DNA of 64,000 nt from DATLNF01 sp963765815 (GTDB lineage: Bacteria; Actinomycetota; Actinomycetes; BP-191): contig CAVXXT010000008.1 of NCBI GenBank assembly GCA_963765815.1, forward strand, positions 124,001 to 188,000, written 5' to 3'. The position numbers and the translations under genes were made by a program. Below are positions 46,382 to 57,170 of the stretch, one piece after another. Under the pieces are notes generated by a model. That model saw nothing but the letters and a program-made list of their open reading frames with translations, was not told where the DNA came from and did no database searches. Numbering within the stretch: the first letter of the stretch is position 1; each line of letters begins with the position of its first letter.

Positions 46382-47176
46382 ATGGACCCGACCAGCAGGG
46401 CGGGCGGCCGCGTCGTGCGCGCGACCGGCGTGCCCTACTACGTGCAGGTCGCCGGCATCATCCGCGACCAGCTCCGGGCCGGCCGCTGGGAGGCCGGAGA
46501 GCTGATCCCCTCGGAGTCCGGGCTCTGCGAGATGTTCGGCGTCTCCCGCACGGCGATCCGCCAGGCGCTCGGCGAGCTGGTCGGCGAGGGACTGCTGCAG
46601 AAGGAGAAGGGCCGCGGCACCTTTGTCAGCCAGCCCCAGGTCCGGCTCGCGGTCCAGGAGATGCGCGGGTTCTACGACGAGATGGCCGATCGCGGTCGGA
46701 CGGTCGAGACGACCGTGCTGCGCCAGGAGGTCGTGCCCGTGCCGCCGGCGGTGGCGCCCGAGCTCGCGCTGCCGATGCGCACGCCGGTCGTCTGCATCGA
46801 GCGGGTGCGCACGGTCGCCGACGATCCGCTGGTGCACGTCTCGACGTACCTGCCGGTGCACCGGTTCGAGTCCCTGCTCGACGTCGACCTGACCCGGTCC
46901 AGCCTGTACGCCGTCCTCGCGGAGCAGTTCGGCTGCGAGGTGCGCGGCGGTCGCCGGCGCATCGACGCCGTGCCCGCAGAGGGCCCGCACGCGCGGCTGC
47001 TCGGCGTGAAGCCGAAGACGCCGGTGCTGCGGGTCACGGCGACCAACGTCGACGCCAACGACGTGGCGTTCGAGCACTTCGTCGCGTGGTACCGCGCCGA
47101 CCGCACCAGCTTCGAGATCGTCGTGCAGGCCAACCCGTCGGCCGGGTCGCTGCACGCCGCGCTCCTGCCGGCATGA
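46382..47176 (+). CDS. GntR-family regulator, HutC subfamily
   Basis: A 264-residue DNA-binding protein. The winged HTH occupies residues 18-82 (YYVQVAGIIRDQLRAG, then LIPSESGLCEMFGVSRTAIR and GRGTFVSQP). A UTRA ligand domain of the HutC type follows (about 95-255), ending with HFVAWYRADRTSFEIVV. UTRA domains bind sugars, sugar phosphates or similar effectors. The ATG follows ggagggag. Two CCTGTNACTACAGG sites lie directly upstream, and others lie in the sugar locus, so it probably controls the whole set. Its ATGA overlap links it to the binding-protein gene. Confidence 0.9.
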   Translation: MDPTSRAGGRVVRATGVPYYVQVAGIIRDQLRAGRWEAGELIPSESGLCEMFGVSRTAIRQALGELVGEGLLQKEKGRGTFVSQPQVRLAVQEMRGFYDEMADRGRTVETTVLRQEVVPVPPAVAPELALPMRTPVVCIERVRTVADDPLVHVSTYLPVHRFESLLDVDLTRSSLYAVLAEQFGCEVRGGRRRIDAVPAEGPHARLLGVKPKTPVLRVTATNVDANDVAFEHFVAWYRADRTSFEIVVQANPSAGSLHAALLPA

Positions 47177-48861
47177 GCGCGCCACAGCGCGCGCGACGGC
47201 CGCGCGGACCCGGGCTCGCCTACTCGATCACCGCGTGTGTCGCCGTTCTCGCGCTCGGGGCGGTCGCGCTGTCCGCCGACCAGGCGCCGCCGCCGTCGGT
47301 CGCGGAGTTCGCGCCGGCCGCGCTCGACCAGATCAAGGAGGCGCCGCCGCGTCAGGGCACCGACGTCGGCGAGGGCGAGGAGGGCCCGGGTGGGGCGAGC
47401 ACCCGCAGCCCATCGGCCAGCCCGAGCCCTACGGTTGCACCCTCGCCGACCGGCCCAGTCATCGACGTCGCCCGCACGCGCAAGTGCGTCGGCAACCCTC
47501 CCCGGCAGACCGAGGACCCGCAGTCGCCGCCGTGCGTGCCGTACTTCTCCGGCGACAACGGCGGTGCGACGTCCTTCGGCGTGACCCGTGACGAGATCCG
47601 GGTCGCGCTGCCCTACGGGTCGTTCCTGTCGTCGACGGTCCCGCAGGACTACGACGTGCTGGCCGCCTTCTTCAACACCCGCTACGAGTTCTACGGCCGC
47701 AAGATCCGGCTGCTGCCGTTCATCTCGCGCGGCGACAACTTCGCCAACCCCAACCCGCCGGACATGATCGCCGACGCCAACCGGGTGCAGACCGAGCTCA
47801 AGGCGTTCGGCTCGCTCGGCTACAGCGACCGGCGCGGTGCCGAGCACACCTACTACGACGAGCTCGCCCGCCGGAAGATCGTGGCGGTCGTCGCCGGCAC
47901 CGCGGCAGAGGCGACCGAGGCGCACCTGCGGCAGCGGGCGCCGTACCAGTGGTCGAGGTCGATGGCCACCGACTCCCTCGTCCGCAACCTCGGCCAGTTC
48001 ACCTGCGCGCAGCTGGTCGGCAAGCCGCCCTCGTACGGCGGGCCCTACTCGTTCGTCCCGCAGCCGACGGTGCGCAAGCTCGGCATCATGGTCACCCGCG
48101 CGCCCGACGGGACCATCCCCGACATCGCGCCGCTGAAGGCCGCGCTCGGCGGCTGCGGCGAGAGCCCCGTCGTCGTCGAGGCGCCGTACGCCGAGGACGC
48201 CCGCGCCGGCCTCAACCCGGTCATCCAGCTCAAGGACGCGCAGGTCACGTCGATCCTCTGCGTCTGCGACCTCGGCTCCGAGCGCAACAGCTACATGCCG
48301 GCCGCGGAGGGTCAGGGCTACAACCCCGAGTGGGTCGTGTCGAGCTACAACGGCAACGACGTCGACAACTCGTTCGCGCAGGCCCCGCCCAACCAGGCTC
48401 GGCACCTCATCGGCGTCTCCGCGAGCAACAAGACGCAGCGCAACCAGGACCACCCGTGGTTCTGGGCCTATCGCGAGGCCGGGCCGACCCGCACTCCGCC
48501 GAGCGGCGGTGCCGGCTATGCGATGACCGGCATCTACGGCTCGATGTCCCTGCTTGCCGCCGGGATCCAGATGGCCGGCCCGAAGCTCACCCCCGAGACG
48601 TTCGCCGCGGCGCTGCAGCGCACGGTCTTCCCCAACCCCGGTGCCGGAGCGCCGCCGTACTACCAGTCGGCGATCGGCTTCTCCGGCGGGACGCACTCGA
48701 TGGTCAAGGACCTGGCGATGTTCTGGTACGACGCGACGCAGCAGGGCACCGTCGACCCGGCGACACCCGGCGCGGTCTGCTACGTCCGACGCGGCGAGCG
48801 GTTCGCGACCGGCGCGTGGGCCACGCGCGATCCCGAGTTCCGGCAGGGTCCGTGTCGTTGA
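47173..48861 (+). CDS. LivJ-like (Peripla_BP_6-type) substrate-binding protein, membrane-anchored
   Basis: A 562-residue protein with an N-terminal membrane helix (residues 15-38) and no lipobox, so it stays anchored. A serine/proline-rich linker (about 60-100) leads to a two-lobed type I periplasmic binding fold (ITRDEIRVALPYGSFLSS-like start, then repeated Rossmann-like strands), with several cysteines. It is the obvious binding partner for the fused LivH-LivM permease and the MFS-LivF-LivG protein about 20 kb away. It is coupled to the GntR gene before it and the DUF4185-like gene after it. Confidence 0.8.
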   Translation: MSAPQRARRPRGPGLAYSITACVAVLALGAVALSADQAPPPSVAEFAPAALDQIKEAPPRQGTDVGEGEEGPGGASTRSPSASPSPTVAPSPTGPVIDVARTRKCVGNPPRQTEDPQSPPCVPYFSGDNGGATSFGVTRDEIRVALPYGSFLSSTVPQDYDVLAAFFNTRYEFYGRKIRLLPFISRGDNFANPNPPDMIADANRVQTELKAFGSLGYSDRRGAEHTYYDELARRKIVAVVAGTAAEATEAHLRQRAPYQWSRSMATDSLVRNLGQFTCAQLVGKPPSYGGPYSFVPQPTVRKLGIMVTRAPDGTIPDIAPLKAALGGCGESPVVVEAPYAEDARAGLNPVIQLKDAQVTSILCVCDLGSERNSYMPAAEGQGYNPEWVVSSYNGNDVDNSFAQAPPNQARHLIGVSASNKTQRNQDHPWFWAYREAGPTRTPPSGGAGYAMTGIYGSMSLLAAGIQMAGPKLTPETFAAALQRTVFPNPGAGAPPYYQSAIGFSGGTHSMVKDLAMFWYDATQQGTVDPATPGAVCYVRRGERFATGAWATRDPEFRQGPCR

Positions 48862-49886
48862 CATCAGGCAAGGCATGGGTCGACGCGGATCGGCTGTTCC
48901 GTGACGCGCGGTGGCGGGGCTCCGACGATGCCTACTCGATCCACCTCGGCGGCGACCGCGTGCTCTGGCTCTTCGGCGACACGTTCGTCGCGAAGCCGGG
49001 CGCGCCCACCCGCGTCGGCTCGGACTTCATCCGCAACTCGGTCGCGGTGCAGACCGGCCTCGACCCGCTGACCGCGACGATGGACTTCGCCTGGCGCGGC
49101 ACCGACGACGTACCCGAGGACTTCTTCCCCGGCGAGGGTGACGGCTCCGGCGCGGAGTGGCTCTGGCCGGGTCACGGGGTGTGCCACGACGGCCGGCTGC
49201 TGCTGTTCTTCATGGCGTGCGACCTGCCGCCGGACGGCGACCCGCACGACCCGCTGGGCCTGTCCTTCCGGGTGACCGGCTGGCGAGCGGTGACCGTCGA
49301 CAACCCGGCCGATCCGCCCTCGGCCTGGCGGCTCGAGCCGGTCGTCGACCGGCCGGACACCGCCGGCTCGGTCCTCGGCGCCGCGACGCTCGTCGACGGC
49401 GACACCCTCTACCTCTGGGCCTACCGAGCCGGGCACGCGCTCCTCGCGCGCACCGACGTCGCGCGCGCGGTCACCGGCGACCTGAGCGCGCTGCAGTGGT
49501 GGTCCGGATCCGACTGGGTCTCCGACTCCTCGCTCGCGACGCCCGCGCTGGACCCGGCGGTCACCGAGTTCACCGTGCACCGCGCCGACGACGGCGGGCT
49601 GGTCCTCGTCGACGTGCACCCGGTGACCGAGCCGAGCGCCGCGGTCTGCGTACGCCGGGCCGATCAGGTCGTCGGGCCGTGGTCCGCGCGGGAGGCGGCG
49701 TACCCGATCCTCGAGGCGGCTCGCACGGACGCCTTCGTCTACGCCGGCAAGGCGCACCCCGAGCTCTCGCGGCCCGGGGAGGGTCTCGTCGTCACCTACG
49801 CGTCGAACGGCCGCGAGCTGGCCCCGCTGTACGCCGACGAGTCGCTCTACTACCCGCGGTTCGCCCGCATCGCCGGCCTGCACTGA
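48852..49886 (+). CDS. DUF4185/DUF5005-like propeller protein, paralog 3
   Basis: A 344-residue protein without a signal peptide, closely related to the protein at 23857. Shared segments are GSDDAYSIHLGGDRVLWLFG, then DTF, NSVAVQTGLDP, FTVHRADDG and FVYAGKAHPELSRPG. GTG at 48852 is chosen; TTG at 48858 would give a TTGA overlap with the previous stop. It is the last gene of the GntR-led operon. Two cytoplasmic and one exported copy suggest successive action on a polymer outside and its fragments inside. The catalytic role is inferred. Confidence 0.65.
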   Translation: MSLTSGKAWVDADRLFRDARWRGSDDAYSIHLGGDRVLWLFGDTFVAKPGAPTRVGSDFIRNSVAVQTGLDPLTATMDFAWRGTDDVPEDFFPGEGDGSGAEWLWPGHGVCHDGRLLLFFMACDLPPDGDPHDPLGLSFRVTGWRAVTVDNPADPPSAWRLEPVVDRPDTAGSVLGAATLVDGDTLYLWAYRAGHALLARTDVARAVTGDLSALQWWSGSDWVSDSSLATPALDPAVTEFTVHRADDGGLVLVDVHPVTEPSAAVCVRRADQVVGPWSAREAAYPILEAARTDAFVYAGKAHPELSRPGEGLVVTYASNGRELAPLYADESLYYPRFARIAGLH

Positions 49887-49904
49887 CGTCGGCGGGGCTG
49901 AGCG

Positions 49905-50690
49905 CTACCGCGCGTCGACCTCGGCCAGGAAGTCGAGCACGTCGGCGTTCGCTCGGTCGCCGACCGCCACCAGGTAGTTGTGGCCGACGCCGTCGTAGGA
50001 GATGTGCCGGGCGTCGGGCAGGGTCGCGGCCAGCTCCTGGCCCCACTCGGGCTTCGCGACCTGGTCGGCCGAGCCGTGCAGCACGAGCGCGGGCATCGTC
50101 AGGGATGCGACCTGCTCAGTGGTGACGACGTACTCGCGTAGCCCGTTCTGCTGAGCGACGAGCGCGCGACGCTCCCACGTGTCCCGACGCAGCATCGCCA
50201 GGTCCGCCGCCATCGCCTCCGGCGGGCAGCTCGCGCCGTAGAGCCGTCGCTTGGTGAGTGCGAGGAGGACGCCGCGCGGCAGCCGGAAGACCGCCTGCGC
50301 GGCCTTGGGTGCGCGCTTCTTGTCCGCGGAGAAGATGCCGGTGGCACCGAGGACCAGCGAGGTCACCCGATCCGGCGACTCGAGGGCGAGCTGCAGCGCG
50401 ATGACGCCGCCGAGCGAGATGCCGTAGACGTGCGCCCGCTCGACCCCTGCGGCGTCGAGCACCGCGCGCGCGTCGGCGGCCAGCATCGAGATCGGGCTCT
50501 CCGGGGTCCACGCGCTCTCGCCGGTGCCGCGGTTGTCGAACCAGATGACGTGATGACTCGCCGTGAGGGCGGGGAGGACCGGGTACCAGAGAGCGCTGCT
50601 GAACGTCGCACCCATGATGAGCAGCACGGGAGTGCCCGAGCCGGCCTCCTGCCAGTGGATGCGGGTGCCGTCGACGAGGGTGTCTGGCAT
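49905..50690 (-). CDS. Alpha/beta hydrolase
   Basis: A 261-residue alpha/beta-fold hydrolase. The triad is Ser92 in GISLGG, Asp207 in HGSADQV and His235 in GVGHNY. The oxyanion region is LLIMGATF. There is no signal peptide. The substrate is unknown; family members include esterases, lactonases and C-C hydrolases. It follows the NTF2-like gene by four bases on the same strand and is probably co-transcribed. Confidence 0.85.
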   Translation of the reverse strand: MPDTLVDGTRIHWQEAGSGTPVLLIMGATFSSALWYPVLPALTASHHVIWFDNRGTGESAWTPESPISMLAADARAVLDAAGVERAHVYGISLGGVIALQLALESPDRVTSLVLGATGIFSADKKRAPKAAQAVFRLPRGVLLALTKRRLYGASCPPEAMAADLAMLRRDTWERRALVAQQNGLREYVVTTEQVASLTMPALVLHGSADQVAKPEWGQELAATLPDARHISYDGVGHNYLVAVGDRANADVLDFLAEVDAR

Positions 50691-50694
50691 CGGG

Positions 50695-51090
50695 CTACTG
50701 ACCCGACGAGAGCTGGGCCTGGGCGGCCTCGAGCTCGGCCTTCATCGCGTCGGCCAGCGCGTGCGCGCCGGACAGCGGCCGGACCATGACGCACAGCTCG
50801 TCGATCAATCCGTCGGCGCGCAGGTGCAGGAAGTCGCAGCCCTCGATCTCCCGCCCGCCGACTGTCGCCTGGAAGACGAGGGCGTGGTCGGCGGCGTCGG
50901 GAGCGCCGATCTCGCGGACGTAGCGGAAGTCGGCGAAGACACGCGACACCGCCGCCAGGATGAAGCCGACCGCGGCTTTCCCCTCATAGGGCTTGAACAC
51001 GATCGGGCTGCGGAAGACGACGTCGTCGGCCAGCAGGTCGATCGCCGCTGTGAAGTCCTGGGCCTCGACGGCCGCGCGGAAGGGATGCAT
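50695..51090 (-). CDS. NTF2/SnoaL-like protein
   Basis: A 131-residue protein of the NTF2-like fold, with the typical opening helix (HPFRAAVEAQDFTAAIDLLADDVVFRSP, judged in parts) and closing strands (GCDFLHLRADGLIDELCVMVRP). Such proteins serve as small isomerases, hydrolases or binding modules. ATG at 51090 is chosen because it starts the conserved region; a GTG lies three codons upstream. It is divergent from the UvrA-like gene and leads into the alpha/beta hydrolase. Confidence 0.75.
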   Translation of the reverse strand: MHPFRAAVEAQDFTAAIDLLADDVVFRSPIVFKPYEGKAAVGFILAAVSRVFADFRYVREIGAPDAADHALVFQATVGGREIEGCDFLHLRADGLIDELCVMVRPLSGAHALADAMKAELEAAQAQLSSGQ

Positions 51091-51154
51091 GGCGCTCACC
51101 TTAGGTTGCGTGGGTACAGGTCGGCACGGCCGGTCAGACGATGATGGAGAGACG

Positions 51155-53557
<2,403 letters not shown>

Positions 53558-53662
53558 CGGAGCGAGAACGTCGGCAGCTCCACAGATCTTCCGCGAGTCA
53601 ACGATGGGTAGGGCTGCGGCCTCAGGCTGGTGGGATCGACAGCGCCAGCGGCGGGAGGCACG

Positions 53663-54163
53663 ATGACGGTCAGCGAGGCGTCGCGTCATGCGATGTTCGT
53701 CCGGCTGGAGAGCATCCTCGGTGAGGAGGTGGCGCTCACTCTCATGGAGCACCTGCCTCCGGTGGGCTGGGCAGACGTCGCCACGAAGCGCGACCTCGAC
53801 CAGCTCCACGTCCTGACTCAGCGCGACATCGAGCTCGCCTCGGCCCAGCTCGGCGCCGACCTGCGCAGCGAGATGAGCCGGCTGGGCACGGAGCTTCGCA
53901 GCGATATGAGCCAACTGGGCGCCGACCTGCGCGGTGAGATGAGCCAACTGGGCGCCGACCTGCGCGGTGAGATGAGCCAACTGGGCGCCGACCTGCGCGG
54001 TGAGATGAGCCAGCTCGGCACCGAGCTGCGCAGCGAGATGAGCCAGTTCGGCGAGCGGATGTCGGAGCGGATGGTGGCTCAGACTCGCACCTTGGTCTTC
54101 ACCGTCCTGGGGTCGCTGGCGACCATGGCGGCAGTGACCATCTCGGCAGCCCGGCTCGCCTGA
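53663..54163 (+). CDS. Coiled-coil protein with 11-residue repeats and C-terminal membrane helix
   Basis: A 166-residue protein. The first 50 residues form a short helical start (HAMFVRLESILGEEVALTLMEHL in parts). A long coiled coil follows, made of 11-residue repeats of the type QLGADLRGEMS. A C-terminal membrane helix (LVFTVLGSLATMAAVTISAARL) ends it. The layout resembles DUF1640/CCDC90-type small coiled-coil membrane proteins. The ATG has gcgggagg upstream. It is alone between the UvrA-like gene and a tRNA. The number of repeats may vary between strains. Confidence 0.75.
   Translation: MTVSEASRHAMFVRLESILGEEVALTLMEHLPPVGWADVATKRDLDQLHVLTQRDIELASAQLGADLRSEMSRLGTELRSDMSQLGADLRGEMSQLGADLRGEMSQLGADLRGEMSQLGTELRSEMSQFGERMSERMVAQTRTLVFTVLGSLATMAAVTISAARLA
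53835..54065 (+). repeat. 33-bp tandem repeats in the coiled-coil gene
   Basis: About seven in-frame units of 33 bases. Units at 53934-53966 and 53967-53999 are identical, and the unit at 53901-53933 differs by one base (GAT for GAG). Outer units are more diverged. The near identity of the central units, including third codon positions, indicates recent expansion. Confidence 0.9.
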
Positions 54164-54281
54164 CGACCGGTCAGCGAGCGGGGAACGGTCCGTTAGACAT
54201 CCGTGAGACAACTGGCGATGAGAGCCCTCGCCGCGAGGTCGTGCGGCCGGCGTACAAGCCGCTGACCTGCGACTTCTGGAG

Positions 54282-54354
54282 CGCGCTCGGAGGGACTCGA
54301 ACCCCCAACCTCTTGATCCGTAGTCAAGTGCTCTATCCGTTGAGCTACGAGCGC
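54282..54354 (-). tRNA. tRNA-Arg (anticodon ACG)
   Basis: A full 73-base cloverleaf on the minus strand. The acceptor stem GCGCTCG pairs with CGAGCGC, the anticodon stem-loop is CTTGA-CTACGGA-TCAAG, and the T-arm loop is TTCGAGT. The anticodon ACG reads CGN arginine codons after inosine modification. CCA is not encoded. Its first ten bases contain the stop codon of the AraC-type gene transcribed in the same direction. Confidence 0.95.
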
Positions 54355-55238
54355 AGGTCGAACCCGGAGAGCATACCGGGCGCGGCGAGTGCTTTCCGCA
54401 CCGGGGAGCTGCGCCGGTCACCGCGCAGCGCCGACGGGGGCCGGCCGAACATCCGGCGGAAGCGCAGGGTGAAGTGGCTGTGGCTCGCGTAGCCGAGCTC
54501 GGCGGCCAGCGCGGACAGGTCCCGCTCGCCGTGGGCGACCCGGTCCAGCGCGTGCCGCAGCCGCAGCCGCTCGGCGTACGCGTGGACCGACGACCCGGTC
54601 ACCGCGCGGAAGACCCGGGCCATGTGGAACGGCGAGTAGCCCACGTCGCTCGCCGTCCCGGCGAGGCTGAAGCCGGTCGCCGCGGGACGCGCGTCGAGTG
54701 CCATCCGCACGTTGTCGGCCAGGGCCCGCCAGGAGGAAGTGGCCGCGGTCGCCACCGACTCGGCAGCGCAGGTCGCGGCCACGATCCCGAGCAGCTCCTC
54801 CTCGACCTCGTCGCCGATCGGACGCACCGCGTTGTACGGCGGGGTGAGACCGGCGAGCAGCAGACGCACGCGGGCGTACGTCGCGTCGGTGGTCGGCAGT
54901 GTCCGCCAGCCCGGCGTCAGGGTGATCTCCGCGACGAGGGCCGGGCTCAGCCGGACGAACACGCAGTGGTCACCGGCCGGGTGCACGAGCGTGCGCCGGT
55001 AGGTCTGGCCGTCGGCGTACAGCACGGCCTGGTTGCGGTCGGCGACGATCTGCTCCCGGCCGCGGCGGAGCAAGACGCAGGTCCCGGGGAAGACGAGCAG
55101 GTCGCCTTGCGCGACGACGTTGTCGGTCTGCCACAGCGGGTCGTCGGGGAGGCAGCGGAACCGGCCGAGCACGACGTCGACGCCGGCGTGCAACACGGTG
55201 CTGTTGCCGCCCGGCGGCGTCTGCGTTGACCACGGCAC
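54345..55238 (-). CDS. AraC-family transcriptional regulator
   Basis: A 297-residue regulator. The N-terminal half is a cupin-like sensing domain with a VFPGTCVLLRRG segment. The C-terminal half has the double HTH of the AraC family: GTASDVGYSPFHMARVFRAV, then LAAELGYASHSHFTLRFRRM. GTG at 55238 is the preferred start. The last codons and the TAG stop lie inside the 5' end of tRNA-Arg. The divergent gene at 55341 may be its target. Confidence 0.85.
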   Translation of the reverse strand: MPWSTQTPPGGNSTVLHAGVDVVLGRFRCLPDDPLWQTDNVVAQGDLLVFPGTCVLLRRGREQIVADRNQAVLYADGQTYRRTLVHPAGDHCVFVRLSPALVAEITLTPGWRTLPTTDATYARVRLLLAGLTPPYNAVRPIGDEVEEELLGIVAATCAAESVATAATSSWRALADNVRMALDARPAATGFSLAGTASDVGYSPFHMARVFRAVTGSSVHAYAERLRLRHALDRVAHGERDLSALAAELGYASHSHFTLRFRRMFGRPPSALRGDRRSSPVRKALAAPGMLSGFDLRS

Positions 55239-55340
55239 GCGCCCAGCATGGCCCACCGCGACGTGCCGCACACCAGGTCCGCACGATCGTGACAGCGCTT
55301 GTGATGGATCTGTTGCCGCGGCTCGGCAGCGTGACCGGGC

Positions 55341-56357
55341 ATGAACCGCTGCCTCCGCGCCGGCCTCGCCGCCGCCCTCGCCCTCGTCGGCTGCGCCGGC
55401 AGCCCGGCCCGCTCCGAGCTGTCCCCATCAGGCGACCCGTCGCGATCCGCCGACCCGTCGCCGCTGTCGACGCCGCTCCCGGTCGCCGACCCGGCGTACG
55501 TCGTGGCGCGCATTCACGTCGGCGCGCAGCCGTGCGGTGTCGTCGCCGAGCCGAGCGCGGTCTGGATCTCGACCTTCGGCAGCAACGCGCTGCACCGCAT
55601 CGATCCGCAGACCGACACGGTCACCGACGTCGTCCCGGTCGGCGCGGCGCCGTGCGGGCTCGGGTACGGCGCAGGATCGATCTGGACGTCGGACTACCAG
55701 GGCAACACGGTCACCCGCGTCGACGTGAAGACCCGCAAAGTCGTCGCCACCATCGCGGTGGGACGAGCGCCGTACGACGCCGCGTTCGGGCTCGGCAGCG
55801 CATGGGTCACCAACGGCACCGACGGCACGGTGAGCCGCATCGACCCGGCGACGAACACGGTCGTCGCCACGATCGAGGTCGGACCCAACCCGGCCGGCGT
55901 CGCCATCGTCGGCGACAGCGCGTGGGTGCCGACCGGGCCGGGTGTCCTCGTGCGGATCGACGGGCGCACCAACAAGGTCCGCCAGGAGACACAGGTCACC
56001 GAGTCGCTGCTCACCTGGACCTCGCACAGCGAGGACGCGCTGTGGGTGTCGGCGCCGCAGGAGGCGACGGTCTACGAGATCGACACCCGCAGCGGGCGCG
56101 TGCTCGGCCAGGCGAAGGCCGGCACCAAGCCGGCCGACGGCGACGTCCTCGGCCCCGATGTGTGGGTGCCCAACCGCGGGCCCGGCCCGGGCGCGGCCCT
56201 GCTGCGGATCGACCGTCGTACGCGCACCGTCACGTCACTGACGCCGCCGCTGCTCGACGGGTTCGTGGTCGGCACCGGCTTCGGCGACGTGTGGGTGCCT
56301 GACTTCGGCGGCACCGACCTCCTGCGGGTCCGCCCGTCGCTGGTGCCGACCGGCTGA
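55341..56357 (+). CDS. YVTN/Vgb-type beta-propeller lipoprotein
   Basis: A 338-residue exported lipoprotein with lipobox LVGC. The mature part has repeated blades of the form VWIS..G.NALHRIDPQTDTV, VTRVDVKTRKVVATIAVG and VSRIDPATNTVVATIEVG, typical of YVTN or streptogramin lyase-like (Vgb) propellers. No catalytic site of Vgb could be confirmed, so a binding or scaffold role is likely. It is divergent from the AraC gene. Confidence 0.8.
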   Translation: MNRCLRAGLAAALALVGCAGSPARSELSPSGDPSRSADPSPLSTPLPVADPAYVVARIHVGAQPCGVVAEPSAVWISTFGSNALHRIDPQTDTVTDVVPVGAAPCGLGYGAGSIWTSDYQGNTVTRVDVKTRKVVATIAVGRAPYDAAFGLGSAWVTNGTDGTVSRIDPATNTVVATIEVGPNPAGVAIVGDSAWVPTGPGVLVRIDGRTNKVRQETQVTESLLTWTSHSEDALWVSAPQEATVYEIDTRSGRVLGQAKAGTKPADGDVLGPDVWVPNRGPGPGAALLRIDRRTRTVTSLTPPLLDGFVVGTGFGDVWVPDFGGTDLLRVRPSLVPTG

Positions 56358-56376
56358 CGATGCGGTGGAGCAGGCA

Positions 56377-56468
56377 TGGCGGAGGCTCCGGGATTTGAAC
56401 CCGGGATGGGGGTTAACCCAAACCGCATTAGCAGTGCGGCGCCATAGACCGGACTAGGCGAAGCCTCC
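56377..56468 (-). tRNA. tRNA-Ser (anticodon GCT)
   Basis: A class II tRNA with a long variable arm on the minus strand. The acceptor GGAGGCT pairs with AGCCTCC, the anticodon stem-loop is CCGCA-CTGCTAA-TGCGG, and the T-loop is TTCAAAT. The anticodon GCT reads AGC and AGT. The 3' CCA appears to be encoded at 56377-56379. Confidence 0.95.
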
Positions 56469-56570
56469 AATGAGCACCGGTAGGACACCGACCGGCTTCA
56501 GGAGGATAGACGTGCGCCGAGCGGCGCTCCAACCCGGCACGGCGATCGTGACGATCGGCTCCGCAGTTCT

Positions 56571-56597
56571 CCGGCGACGCGCGGCGCGCGTCGCCGG
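56571..56597 (-). terminator. Strong hairpin after the PaaI-type gene
   Basis: Two perfect 12-base arms (CCGGCGACGCGC and its complement) enclose a three-base loop. An outer pair GCTCCGC and GCGGAGC lengthens the stem. It lies 44 bases past the stop of the minus-strand thioesterase gene and before tRNA-Ser, so it is probably the terminator of the former. Confidence 0.75.
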
Positions 56598-56640
56598 ACA
56601 AGCGCGGAGCTGAGCGGGATCCGCCGCCGCCCGGCCGTGC

Positions 56641-57075
56641 TCAGCCGCCGAGGGGTCGGTCGGTGGCGTGGCTGCGGCCGCGGAACTCGGCGACCACGGC
56701 GTCGCCGCAGCGCACCGTGACGTCGTACAGCCCGGTACGCCGGCCGCGGTGTCGCTCGACCGCGGTCGCGACCAGCTCGTCGCCGAGCCGAGCGGGGCGG
56801 ACGAAGACGACGTCGGCGCCGGCCGCGAGGGTCACGACGCCGTAGGTGTTGCAGGCGAAGGCGAACGCCGTGTCGGCGAGGGTGAAGACCAGCCCGCCGT
56901 GGCAGACGTCGTGGCCGTTGACCATCGTCGCGGTCACCGTCATCCGCGCGTTCGCCCGACCGGGGGAGACGTCGCTGACCGCGATCCCGAGCGTCTGCGA
57001 GGCCAGGTCCGCGGCGTACATCGCCTCGGCGCACCGCTCCGCCAGCGCCCGCACCTCGTCGCCGTCAGCGTGCAC
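56641..57075 (-). CDS. paaI: PaaI-type hotdog thioesterase
   Basis: A 144-residue hotdog-fold protein. The PaaI signature NGHDVCHGGLVFTLADTAFA is complete, with the catalytic aspartate in LADT. PaaI hydrolyses dead-end phenylacetyl-CoA derivatives and so frees coenzyme A. GTG at 57075 starts the family region; GTG at 57084 is also possible. It is divergent from paaA, and the shared region holds a PaaR-like palindrome, which supports a link to phenylacetate breakdown. Confidence 0.82.
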   Translation of the reverse strand: MHADGDEVRALAERCAEAMYAADLASQTLGIAVSDVSPGRANARMTVTATMVNGHDVCHGGLVFTLADTAFAFACNTYGVVTLAAGADVVFVRPARLGDELVATAVERHRGRRTGLYDVTVRCGDAVVAEFRGRSHATDRPLGG

Positions 57076-57100
57076 GCTGGGCACCCTAGCCGCGTCGTCT

Positions 57101-57158
57101 CGCCTAACTGTGTGGGGCGCTGAACACGGGCGACGTCGTACCCACCACACAGTTCGCC
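57101..57158. repeat. Inverted-repeat element, copy 1
   Basis: A 58-base element with arms AACTGTGTGG (57106-57115) and CCACACAGTT (57145-57154). It contains GCTGAACACG in the middle. A related element, with GCTGAGCACG in the opposite orientation, lies at 60911-60967. It sits between paaI and paaA. Confidence 0.65.
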
Positions 57159-57170
57159 AATCAGACCTTC

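Noticed and set aside
53835..54065. Possible CRISPR array because of regular 33-base periodicity
   Set aside because: Units are directly adjacent without spacers, are in frame, and encode an 11-residue coiled-coil repeat.
54164..54281. Possible integrated element at tRNA-Arg
   Set aside because: No integrase gene, no att-like direct repeat and no change in base composition were seen on either side.
54241..54492. An 83-codon plus-strand frame over the tRNA-Arg region
   Set aside because: It covers a perfect tRNA on the other strand and has no ribosome site or conserved feature.
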